Shown: in pieces, positions 49,643-57,122 of the stretch
Numbering within the stretch: position 1 is the stretch's first letter
Layout of the letters: each line of letters opens with the position of its first letter
From: Isosphaeraceae bacterium EP7
Lineage (GTDB): Bacteria; Planctomycetota; Planctomycetia; Isosphaerales; Isosphaeraceae
Assembly: GCA_038400315.1 (NCBI GenBank)
Contig: CP151667.1
Coordinates: 496,001-560,000 of the forward strand
Length of the DNA stretch: 64,000 nt
Direction of reading: 5' to 3'
Translations under genes and position numbers: made by a program
The notes under the pieces: generated by a model
Told to the model about the DNA's origin: nothing
Seen by the model: the letters and a program-made list of their open reading frames with translations, nothing else
The model's database searches: none

Positions 49643-49656
49643 CTACCGAACGGTAG
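49643..49656. promoter_or_regulatory. Putative TetR operator palindrome
   Basis: CTACCG-AA-CGGTAG is a perfect 6-bp inverted repeat about 70 bases upstream of the TetR start. RND-linked TetR repressors often bind TACCG..CGGTA-type palindromes. On the minus strand a TTGACC (near 49669-49674) lies upstream of it. Confidence 0.55.
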
Positions 49657-49743
49657 GTATTCCGAATAGGTCAACTTTTTACCCTAACGGATCCAGGGGC
49701 GACCGGACTGATTCCAATCCAGGTGAGTGACCGATGTAGATCC

Positions 49744-49773
49744 TGCCTCGGCCTCGATGATCGAGCCGAGGCA
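49744..49773 (-). terminator. Hairpin terminator after the EEP gene
   Basis: TGCCTCGG(C)CTCGA pairs with TCGAGCCGAGGCA with one bulged base, around the loop TGA. It lies about 117 bases after the EEP stop. Apart from this and the operator, the 49571-49890 gap shows no gene. Confidence 0.5.
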
Positions 49774-49890
49774 AGCCCGACGCGTGGCGGTCGGGGGTCG
49801 AAATGCCGAAGGAAGGCGTCCGCTTCGATCCCGGCCGAGGGGCCCGGATCGGGGAGGCCTGCCGGCCGCTGGCATTCGCCCATGCGTTTT

Positions 49891-51075
49891 CTAGCGAGAG
49901 GCCGAGGCGACCTCGGCGGCCTGGCCCGCGGGGATCAGGCGGACGGTGAGGGCGAAGTGATCGGAGGGCCCACGCCTTCCCTTGTTCTCCTCCTTACCGA
50001 ATCGGAGCGGACGCCCGTCGCGGGCCCCGCGTGTGGCAGGGCCGTCGGCAACCCGGATCGAGTCGGCCACCACCGACCAGCCCTGGTCGTCGAACAGGCC
50101 GGGGGAGGCGAGGAAATGGTCGAGGAACTCCCAGCGGCCCGAATAGTAATAGGTCCCCGTGCGCTCCTGATCGAGCAAGGCCGGGAGGTCGAGCAGGCGC
50201 GGCGAGATGCCGCCGGCACGGGCCTGCGCGGGGTCGGCCGTCGTGTGGAGGTTCTCCCGCAGCGACGGGTCATCCGGCGTGTCGTTGAAGTCGCCCGCGA
50301 TCAGCAGGTCGACCGAGGGGTCGGTCCGGTAATGCTGGAGGAAGGCCCGGTAGAGCGAGTCGGCGTAGGCCGCCCGCTTGGTGCCGACGGAGTCGGTGAC
50401 CCGGCTGGTCCAGTGGCTGACCAGGAGCGTCAGCGGTCGGTCGTCGGTGCCGAGGTGCGCCTCCAGGGTGCGCCTGATGCCGAACGTCCGGGTCAGGTCG
50501 TCCCGGACCGGGAGCCTGGTGATCACCGCCGGGGCGAATCGCCGGCCCGTGTGATTGGCCCGGAAGACGACGCCGCGATACTGCCAGGCCGGGTCGAGCC
50601 GCGTGTTCAGCTCCGTGCGCAGCGCCTCGGCCGAGCGCAGGCTCTCGACCTCGACCATGGCGATCACGTCGGGCCCCCGGCCGTCGCCCAGCTCGAAGAG
50701 GGCATCGGCCAGGGTCGCCACCTTGTCGGCGAAGGCGCCCGGGTCGCTGGCGAACCAGTCCTCGGACTCGTCGTGGCTGTTGGGGTCGTCCACGTCGTCG
50801 AAGAAGTTCTCGACGTTCCAGGTGCAGACGAGGATGCCGCCGGCGGGCATGGCGGCGGCGGGGCCGGGCCGGTCGGCGCGTTGCCGCGCGACCCAGATGG
50901 CCAGGCAGACCAGCAGCCCCGCGACGATCCAGGGGGCCCATCGCTGCGCCTCGGGGCGGGCCATCAGGCCGCGCAAGCCTCGCTCAAGCTGACCGGCCAG
51001 CTGGCGTTCGAGTCTCGATCGGGGCCCGCGACCCGGGGCGGGCCTGGGGCGCCGCCGGTTCCTCGACCAGTCCAT
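49891..51075 (-). CDS. Membrane-anchored endonuclease/exonuclease/phosphatase (EEP) family protein
   Basis: A 394-residue protein. A basic N-terminus (RNRRRPRPAPGRGPRSR) precedes one membrane helix (WAPWIVAGLLVCLAIWVA, about residues 46-64). The EEP fold then begins, with ILVCTWNVENFFDD, VIAMVEVES (catalytic Glu), LVSHW, IAGDFNDTP (Asp-x-Asn) and the final PSDHFALTV (catalytic His). The set matches a metal-dependent phosphodiesterase or nuclease and should be active, with the domain outside the cytoplasm if the leader is oriented as predicted. The substrate is unknown. The small XRE-like gene lies 29 bases upstream on the same strand. Confidence 0.85.
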   Translation of the reverse strand: MDWSRNRRRPRPAPGRGPRSRLERQLAGQLERGLRGLMARPEAQRWAPWIVAGLLVCLAIWVARQRADRPGPAAAMPAGGILVCTWNVENFFDDVDDPNSHDESEDWFASDPGAFADKVATLADALFELGDGRGPDVIAMVEVESLRSAEALRTELNTRLDPAWQYRGVVFRANHTGRRFAPAVITRLPVRDDLTRTFGIRRTLEAHLGTDDRPLTLLVSHWTSRVTDSVGTKRAAYADSLYRAFLQHYRTDPSVDLLIAGDFNDTPDDPSLRENLHTTADPAQARAGGISPRLLDLPALLDQERTGTYYYSGRWEFLDHFLASPGLFDDQGWSVVADSIRVADGPATRGARDGRPLRFGKEENKGRRGPSDHFALTVRLIPAGQAAEVASASR

Positions 51076-51104
51076 GGGCTAGGTGCCTCGGGCCTGGGTG
51101 CCCA

Positions 51105-51383
51105 TCAAGAACCGTGGGTCGAGTCGCGATACCGCTGCCCCTCGCCGTTGAGCAGCCAGCGCGGCTCGGCCCCGGTCACCTCGATGAACCTGAGGATCTG
51201 CTCGGCGGGAATCTCCTGGCCCGACTCGAACCCGAGCCAGGATCGGAACGGCATCCCCATGCGTTTGGCGAGCCAGGGGCCGCCGTGGGCCCCGTACAGC
51301 TCTTGTCTGACGATCCGGACTCGGCCGGCCAGTTCTTGCCGAACCGAGAACCAGTCATTCGACGCGGGAAGGGGTTGAGACAT
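51105..51383 (-). CDS. Small XRE-like HTH protein
   Basis: A 92-residue protein (start [12 protein letters not shown]) with a helix-turn-helix that resembles Xre/C1 regulators: [37 protein letters not shown] (helices 2-3), and the frequent XRE ending [24 protein letters not shown]. It probably binds DNA and may control itself or its neighbours. It lies just upstream of the EEP gene and faces away from the 198-residue gene at 51664. The frame extends farther upstream (to 51506), but ATG 51383 matches the family length. Confidence 0.75.
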   Translation of the reverse strand: MSQPLPASNDWFSVRQELAGRVRIVRQELYGAHGGPWLAKRMGMPFRSWLGFESGQEIPAEQILRFIEVTGAEPRWLLNGEGQRYRDSTHGS

Positions 51384-51663
51384 GAGGCACCGCCCCGGCA
51401 ACGGCGTGGAGAGGTCAGCTCTGCGGACGAGCGATCCTCGAACTAGGATTTTATCGCCCGGTCTCGCGGGCGAACAGGGCCTCATCGATGTTTTTTTTAG
51501 CAACACGAGCCGGGTGAAGTGGCCTCCGAGATCGAGGCCCCGAGGCCTCCGGGAAATTTCCCGAGAAATGTTGTCGCGGATTCTGAGATTGCGCAGTCAC
51601 CAGTCAGACGGGGGCAGAGAAGCCCGTCGAGACACGGGCGACGGCACGATCCTGAGGCTGGCC

Positions 51664-52260
51664 ATGTACGATCCCAAGACGATTCAGGACCTGGCGACGC
51701 GGATCGAGACTGCCTTCCTGAGGCGTTCGCCTCGTTGGCGTCCGGGATGCACCGGGGCCGACGTCTGGCGACGTGCCGCCGAGCTGCTCTGCGAGCTGAA
51801 CGCGACGAGCCCCGAGATTCCCGTCGACCCCGAGCTGTACGTGGCCGCCCAGCCGATGACCGGCGACCCCTGGACCACCCTGACCCTTGGGTCTTCGGTC
51901 GGCCGCTACCGTCGCCGGATCGGCTCGATCGTGCGGGCTCTGCGCACCGAGATCCGCGGCGAGGTGCTGCGGGCCGAGCGTCAGCTGATCCGCGGGATGG
52001 CCGTCGAGACGGTGCTGCTGCCGAGCAACGACGACCTCTCGCCCCTGGGCTGCTTCATCGTGGCCCACCGCGCCGGCCGCCCCGAGCTGGCCGCCTGCTT
52101 CCGCGGCCCGGCCAGCGAGCAGCACGTGGGCTGCCCGCTCTATCGTCAGGCCTGCCGCAACCTGCTCCCCGTCGAGGCCTACCCGGCGGTCCTCCCCGCC
52201 CAGGAGCTGGCCGCGGCGGATCAGGCGAGCCGGACCACCGCGTCCATCCAGGTCAACTGA
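51664..52260 (+). CDS. Unrecognised protein with a four-Cys C-terminal half
   Basis: A 198-residue protein starting MYDPKTIQDLATRIETAFL (TGAGG before ATG 51664; the frame itself opens at 51382). The first half is helical, and the second half has four well-spaced Cys in LGCFIVAHRAG, ELAACFRG, HVGCPLYRQAC and a nearby His, a possible metal or redox site. The middle contains LGSSVGRYRRRIGSIVRALRTEIRGEVLRAE, a long basic helix. No family was recognised. It is divergent from the XRE-like gene across about 280 bases, which suggests that regulator as a partner. An antisense frame at 51604-52386 is its shadow. Confidence 0.65.
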   Translation: MYDPKTIQDLATRIETAFLRRSPRWRPGCTGADVWRRAAELLCELNATSPEIPVDPELYVAAQPMTGDPWTTLTLGSSVGRYRRRIGSIVRALRTEIRGEVLRAERQLIRGMAVETVLLPSNDDLSPLGCFIVAHRAGRPELAACFRGPASEQHVGCPLYRQACRNLLPVEAYPAVLPAQELAAADQASRTTASIQVN

Positions 52261-52414
52261 ACGAACGGGATCGAGGCGGCTCCCCCCGCCCGTCCGGGCC
52301 TCTCGTCGAAGGTTCCCACCGGGACGATCCGAGGCCCCAGGCGGCGGTCGCCTCATCCACACAAAACATCCTGCGATTCCATACATCCATCTCTCATTTG
52401 CCGGGATTCATACC

Positions 52415-52639
52415 ATGCGTGCTCGCCGGAATTTCAGCCCCGCCCTCGACTCGCTCCCCTTCCGCATCGTCCCCTCGGCCTATCCGCCCACCTTGACGAT
52501 CACGCCCCAGCCGAGCTCGCCCACCACCCCCACCACGGGCCTCAACCCCATGGCCCCCCCGACCATCGTCGCGCCGCCGGCTCCCGCCCCCGGAGCCCCC
52601 GTCGCCAGCGACCCGATGGCTCCCCCGATCATCGGATGA
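52415..52639 (+). CDS. Small proline-rich protein of unknown function
   Basis: A 74-residue protein. It begins MRARRNFSPALDSLPFRIVPS, which recalls the LE-x-R type leaders of some planctomycete exported proteins, and continues as a Pro/Thr/Ala-rich chain (TPQPSSPTTPTTG, APPAPAPGAPVASDPMAPP) without Cys. It is probably disordered and may be surface-exposed. No strong ribosome site was found. Support for it being real comes only from the leader and the codon pattern, so confidence is modest. Confidence 0.5.
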   Translation: MRARRNFSPALDSLPFRIVPSAYPPTLTITPQPSSPTTPTTGLNPMAPPTIVAPPAPAPGAPVASDPMAPPIIG

Positions 52640-52950
52640 TCCGGTCGGGAGACGGGTCAAACTAGACCGGTTTTCCCTCCCGCCACCCGTTGAATCGCCG
52701 CCTTGTGTTGGATAATCGCAACATATGGCTAAGTAAGACCCGCCCAAGAAGGTGGCCGAGCCCGCCCTCGCGCGATCTCCCGATTTTGTCGACATCAAAG
52801 CTTCCGGTCTCACGGCGATCGGCTACAATGGAGCCGATCATAATTGCCGGGTGACTCGGGCGTGGGTTGACACGATCCTCTCCTAGGTTTTTCAGTGTCG
52901 GCCCGAGTCCTCCCACCGTGACGAGCGGTTAACCAGGGAGGATCGACTTC
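52640..52950. promoter_or_regulatory. Intergenic region with a TACAAT-containing inverted repeat
   Basis: An 8-bp perfect inverted repeat, GATCGGCT (52817-52824) and AGCCGATC (52832-52839), flanks ACAATGG. Its left edge gives TACAAT at 52824-52829, a good -10 box, though no good -35 lies 17 bases upstream. A GATAAT at 52711-52716, with TTGAAT at 52690, is an alternative. The site is about 110 bases before the ECF gene and could be an operator. Confidence 0.4.
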
Positions 52951-53544
52951 ATGACGTCGTCGTCGGAAGCATCCGAGAGCAAGTCGGACGGGCTGTTCGC
53001 CCGCGCACAGTCCGGAGATCAGGATGCCTGGAAGATCCTCTTCGAGGCCTGCTATCCCAAGATCCGGCGAGTCGTCCGACGCAGGATGAATTCGCCGATG
53101 ATCCGCTCGTTGTACGACTCGACCGACTTCGCCAGCGACGTCTGGAAGAGCCTGGCCGCCAAGCAGGATCGGTATGAGTTCCAGCACGTCGATGACGTGA
53201 TGAAGTTCCTGGCCAAGGCCGCCCGCGACAAAGTCGCCGCCGAATATCGTCGGTTGATGGCCCAGAAGCGTCAGGAAGAGCAGAAAATTGCCTTCTTTGG
53301 CGAGGATGGCCACGCGATCGATGCCGTGGCGATCGGCCCGACCCCGAGCCAGGTGGCCGTCGCCCGCGAAGCCGCCGACTTCCTCGTCGCCGATCAGCCG
53401 GACGACGTCCTCGAGGTCATCAAGGCCAAGCGCGACGGTTGCAGCAACGACGAGGCGGCCGGTCAGGTCGGCATGAACGTCCGCAAGGTCCAGCGCATCC
53501 TGAAGACCCTGCACGAAACACGGTGGCTGACCTGGGGGCGATAG
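52951..53544 (+). CDS. ECF-type RNA polymerase sigma factor (kinase-linked)
   Basis: A 197-residue sigma factor. Region 2 runs over LFARAQSGDQDAWKILFEACYPKIRRVVRRR, then DFASDVWKSLAA and FLAKAARDKVAAEYRRLMAQKR. Region 4 is DVLEVIKAKRDGCSNDEAAGQVGMNVRKVQRILKTLHE. The C-terminal region keeps the RKVQRILK recognition helix. The GGGAGG site precedes the ATG. Its TAG stop is followed 2 bases later by the kinase ATG, so the two are translationally coupled. Planctomycete ECF-kinase operons have been described before, and the kinase is expected to control the sigma factor. Confidence 0.88.
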   Translation: MTSSSEASESKSDGLFARAQSGDQDAWKILFEACYPKIRRVVRRRMNSPMIRSLYDSTDFASDVWKSLAAKQDRYEFQHVDDVMKFLAKAARDKVAAEYRRLMAQKRQEEQKIAFFGEDGHAIDAVAIGPTPSQVAVAREAADFLVADQPDDVLEVIKAKRDGCSNDEAAGQVGMNVRKVQRILKTLHETRWLTWGR

Positions 53545-53546
53545 CC

Positions 53547-56066
53547 ATGACGCCCCCTCCCCGGCCGTGCGATGCCCCCGACGAACCGACGAGCCCTGGC
53601 CATGTCGTCGCTCTCCTCGAGCCGCGCCGGGACGCCGCCGAGCCGACGACGACCTTACACGACTTGCGCCGCGACGCGGACGGGCGAAACCTCCCGGTCG
53701 CCGGCGTCGCCGCGCTGATCAAGGCCGACATGCGCGATCGCTTCTCCCGCGGCGATCGGCGGGCGATCTCCGGCTACCTCGCGGTCTTCCCCGAGATCGG
53801 CGAGCACAAGGATCTCGTCCTGAGCCTCGTCTACGAGGAGTTCTGCCTGCGTGAGGAGGGGGGGGAGAACCCCGACCCCGAATCATTCTGCGACCGCTAC
53901 GCCCCCTGGCGCGACAGCATCGCCTCGCAGTTGAGATATCACAGGCCGCTCAGCATGGCCGTGGGGAAGCCGGCCCCGAAGCCCTGGTTCCCCTCCCTTG
54001 GGCAGGAATTCTGCCGCTATCGCCTGCGTTCGATCCTGGGCGAGGGGGGCTCGGCCCGCGTCTACCTGGCCAATCAGCCGAATCTGCCCGACGACCGTTA
54101 TGTCGCGCTGAAGGTGTCGCTGGATCGCGGCACCGAGCCGGCCATCATGTCCAGGCTCGAGCACGACCACATCGTGCCGGTCCTGTCGGTGGAGGTCGAC
54201 GACCAGACCGGGATGCGTGGGCTCTGCATGCCTTACAGCCCTGGCCTGACGCTCGACAAGATCGCGGACCACCTCGCGGGGGCGTCGACGGCCGCCGAGA
54301 TCCGCCAGGTCGTCACCCGCCAGCGTGGCCTGTTCGACTCCACGGTGGCCTTGATGCCGTCGTCGCCGCCGGCCCAGACCGGGGCCTCGGGCGAGGGGCA
54401 GGCGGCCACCTCGGAAGCCCCGGCCGCCTCCCCGTTGGGAGCGGTCCGCAAACGCTCCTGGGACGAGTTCCCCGATCGCGGGACCTACGCCCAGGGTGTG
54501 GCCTGGATCGGGATGAAGATTGCCGAGGCGCTGGCCTACGCCCACAGGGAGAACGTCCTTCACCTCGACGTGAAGCCGGCGAACATCCTGCTCACCTGGC
54601 GCAACGGCCCTCGCCTGCTCGACTTCAACCTGTCGCACGACCCCCACGCACCGCTCGGCGCCGAGTCGGCCTTGCGGGGCGGGACGCTGCCCTACATGGC
54701 TCCCGAGCAGCTCAGGGCGTTTCTCGACCCCGATCGCTGGGGCGATGTCGGCCAGCGTGCCGACCTCTACTCGCTCGGCCTGGTGCTGTCCGACCTGCTG
54801 ACGGGGAAGCCCCCGGAGGGCCCCGACCCCGATCTGCCGCTCCCTAGAGCGATCGCCGAGTTGTGCGACCACCGGCAGCTTCCCCTCGCTTCGGTCCGCG
54901 ACACCAACCCTTCGATCCCCCGCTCGCTCGACCTGATCCTGGCTCATTGCCTGGCCCCGCGGCCGGAGGATCGATACGCCGACGGCGATCAACTGGCGGA
55001 AGACCTCCGCCGATTCCTCGCGAGTCGGCCGCTGGCCTACGCCCGCTCCCCAACCTTGGCCGCCGGCGCCATGGCCTTCGTCGAGCGCACTCGCACCAAG
55101 TGCCTGTTCGGTGCGGCCCTGACCCTGCTGGTCGCCCTGCTGCTGATCGCCCGATTCACGGCTCCGCCGCCCCCACTTACGGAGCGGGACGATTTCCGCG
55201 ACGGCGTCATCGCCCTCGCCGAGATGAGGGCGCCGAAGGCCCTCGCCACCTTCGAACGGCTGAGAAGTGACTACAACGACTCTCCCCTGCTGAACTTCTA
55301 CCTGGGCCTGGCCAGCGACCGGAATAATTTGCCGCTGGCGTCCGAGCGGTACTACAAGATCGCGTTCCAGCCCCGGCCCCTACCCGGCGAGTTCCTCCGA
55401 GAGGTGGGCCACAACCCCTTGCTGGGCAAGTCGGTCGGCGAGCAGGGCCACAAGCTTCACGTCCTGCTCGTGAAGCCGGAACACGCCCATCGTCGGGACC
55501 TCATCGATCTGAGCATCCAGGCGTACAAATTCTCCCTCGCGCTGGACGACCAGCAGCCGCAGATCCACTTCTATCTCGCGTGCGCTTATGAAAAATCCGG
55601 TCAATACGAGCCCGCGATCCGCCAGATGACCCGGGCGATCGAGCTGACCGCCGTCGACGGCGACCCGGACAATCTGGTCATCTACAGCCTGCATCGGGTG
55701 CGTCTCCGCCTCCTCAGGGCCGACCAGCTGATCGATTCCGCGCCGAAAGAAGCGAGGTCCGCGCTGAGGGAGGCGACCGACGACCTCGTGCAGCCGTTCC
55801 AGCGGCATATCAAGCTAGGGAATGATATCTGCTCGCACGAGTATTACTATCCGGCTCGGATCCGGGCCAGGTTCGGCGACCTCGATCGCATGGAAGGCGA
55901 GCCGGACCTCGCCGCCGATCGCTATCGCGACGCCGAACGGCTGCTCACCGAGGCCATCGCCCGCTTCCCCAATGACACGAAGGCCGCCGATGCACTGCTT
56001 GCCGAGGTGCGTGGCCGCCTGAAGGAGCTCGAAAACCGCCCCCCGGCCTCCGCCCCCACAACCTGA
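53547..56066 (+). CDS. Atypical membrane Ser/Thr kinase (HLD/DFN motifs) with TPR-like tail
   Basis: An 839-residue protein. After an N-terminal domain (1-150, with SRGDRRAISGYLAVFPEIGEH), the kinase fold starts at RYRLRSILGEGGSARVYLA (158-175) with Lys189 in VALKV. A 70-residue insert (about 240-310) separates the lobes. The catalytic loop is HLDVKPANILL (339) instead of HRD, and the metal motif is DFN (359-361) instead of DFG. APEQ (386) is normal. A membrane helix lies at about 519-537, and the C-terminal 300 residues hold TPR-like helices (LLNFYLGLASDRNNL, FYLACAYEKSGQYEPAIRQM). It is in an operon with the ECF sigma gene. The altered loops make full activity uncertain. Confidence 0.88.
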   Translation: MTPPPRPCDAPDEPTSPGHVVALLEPRRDAAEPTTTLHDLRRDADGRNLPVAGVAALIKADMRDRFSRGDRRAISGYLAVFPEIGEHKDLVLSLVYEEFCLREEGGENPDPESFCDRYAPWRDSIASQLRYHRPLSMAVGKPAPKPWFPSLGQEFCRYRLRSILGEGGSARVYLANQPNLPDDRYVALKVSLDRGTEPAIMSRLEHDHIVPVLSVEVDDQTGMRGLCMPYSPGLTLDKIADHLAGASTAAEIRQVVTRQRGLFDSTVALMPSSPPAQTGASGEGQAATSEAPAASPLGAVRKRSWDEFPDRGTYAQGVAWIGMKIAEALAYAHRENVLHLDVKPANILLTWRNGPRLLDFNLSHDPHAPLGAESALRGGTLPYMAPEQLRAFLDPDRWGDVGQRADLYSLGLVLSDLLTGKPPEGPDPDLPLPRAIAELCDHRQLPLASVRDTNPSIPRSLDLILAHCLAPRPEDRYADGDQLAEDLRRFLASRPLAYARSPTLAAGAMAFVERTRTKCLFGAALTLLVALLLIARFTAPPPPLTERDDFRDGVIALAEMRAPKALATFERLRSDYNDSPLLNFYLGLASDRNNLPLASERYYKIAFQPRPLPGEFLREVGHNPLLGKSVGEQGHKLHVLLVKPEHAHRRDLIDLSIQAYKFSLALDDQQPQIHFYLACAYEKSGQYEPAIRQMTRAIELTAVDGDPDNLVIYSLHRVRLRLLRADQLIDSAPKEARSALREATDDLVQPFQRHIKLGNDICSHEYYYPARIRARFGDLDRMEGEPDLAADRYRDAERLLTEAIARFPNDTKAADALLAEVRGRLKELENRPPASAPTT

Positions 56067-56100
56067 GCTGGGAGTCATCCCGCGAGAGCGACGGCGGTGG

Positions 56101-57024
56101 TCAGCCCCTGGGGTGGAACTTGGCGTGGACGGCCTGGAGCTGGCTCAACTCGACGCGGGTGTAGATCTGGGTCGTGGCGATCGAGACGTGGCCGAGCATT
56201 TCCTGGACGGCGCGGAGGTCGGCCCCGCCCGCGAGCAGGTGGGTGGCGAAGCTGTGCCTGAGCGTGTGCGGGCTGACCTTCCCCTTCAGCCCTGCGGTCC
56301 GCGCATGGGTGGTCACGATCCGCCAGAGGCCCAGCCTCGACATCGGCCGGCCGAACCTGGAGACGAAGATGGCGTCGTGGGCGGGCTTGCCGTACATCAG
56401 GCGCGGCCGGTCGCCGGCCATGTAGTCGCGCAGCGAGTCGGCCGCCCTGGGGCTCAGCGGGACGATCCGCTCCTTGTCCCCCTTGCCGATGCAGCGGGCC
56501 ATCCGCGCCTCCAGGTCGAGGTCAACCTTGCGCAGGCCGATGACCTCCGAGGCCCGGCAGCCGGTCGCGTAGAGCGTCTCCAATGCCGCACGATCGCGTC
56601 GGCCCAGCGACGTGTCGGTCGTGGGGGCGGCGAGCAGCCGGTCGACCGCCGCCGGGCTCAGGACGTTGGGCAGCCGATCCCAAACGGTGGGGGCCACCAG
56701 CAGCTTCGCGGCGTTCTCCGAGAGTTTCCCCTCGAAGATCAGGTAGCGGTAGAAGGTCGACAGGCTGGCCAGGTGCCGGCCGACGCTGGAGGGGGCGAGC
56801 CCTCGGTCGTTGAGGAAGTCGACGTAGCCGGTCAGCGTCTGGATCGAGAGCGATTGAAGCGGCCCCGGGGCGTGCGCACGACGCCAGCGGGAGAACTCCA
56901 TCATGTCGCCCCGATAGGCGGCCAGGGTATTGGCCGACAGGCCGCACTCGGCCATCAGGTAGTGGAGGAACGGCCCGATCGGGTCGGAGTGCGACTTCGG
57001 TCGGTTGGCGGCTGGGGCGGGCAT
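56101..57024 (-). CDS. xerD: Tyrosine recombinase XerC/XerD
   Basis: A 307-residue site-specific recombinase that resolves chromosome dimers at dif. The N-terminal SAM-like core-binding domain (LMAECGLSANTLAAYRGDMMEFSRWR) is followed by the catalytic domain. Catalytic residues are present in order: Arg in YATGCRASE, Lys in GKGDKERIVPL, His and Arg in HTLRHSFATHLL, His in LGHVSIATTQ, and Tyr in IYTRVE. ATG 57024 has CGGAG upstream; a GTG at 57051 is also in frame. Xer-family members are hard to split into C and D by sequence alone, so the symbol is a best guess. It converges on the kinase, 34 bases apart. Confidence 0.9.
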   Translation of the reverse strand: MPAPAANRPKSHSDPIGPFLHYLMAECGLSANTLAAYRGDMMEFSRWRRAHAPGPLQSLSIQTLTGYVDFLNDRGLAPSSVGRHLASLSTFYRYLIFEGKLSENAAKLLVAPTVWDRLPNVLSPAAVDRLLAAPTTDTSLGRRDRAALETLYATGCRASEVIGLRKVDLDLEARMARCIGKGDKERIVPLSPRAADSLRDYMAGDRPRLMYGKPAHDAIFVSRFGRPMSRLGLWRIVTTHARTAGLKGKVSPHTLRHSFATHLLAGGADLRAVQEMLGHVSIATTQIYTRVELSQLQAVHAKFHPRG

Positions 57025-57122
57025 GGCGTCGGCTCCGGGCGGTCGGTTCACACCGGGTCGACATCGGCCGGCGGTCCCTCCGGGCTTGATCCGGGATGCT
57101 CTGTGCAGCAGGACCCGTCCGG

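Noticed and set aside
51454-51497. Hairpin (TCGCCCG/CGGGCGA) with a T8 run
   Set aside because: The T-run lies 15 or more bases after the stem, too far for a standard terminator, and no gene ends there.
51604-52386. 260-residue minus-strand open frame opposite the 198-residue gene
   Set aside because: The plus-strand gene has a better ribosome site and a more natural composition; this one looks like its shadow.
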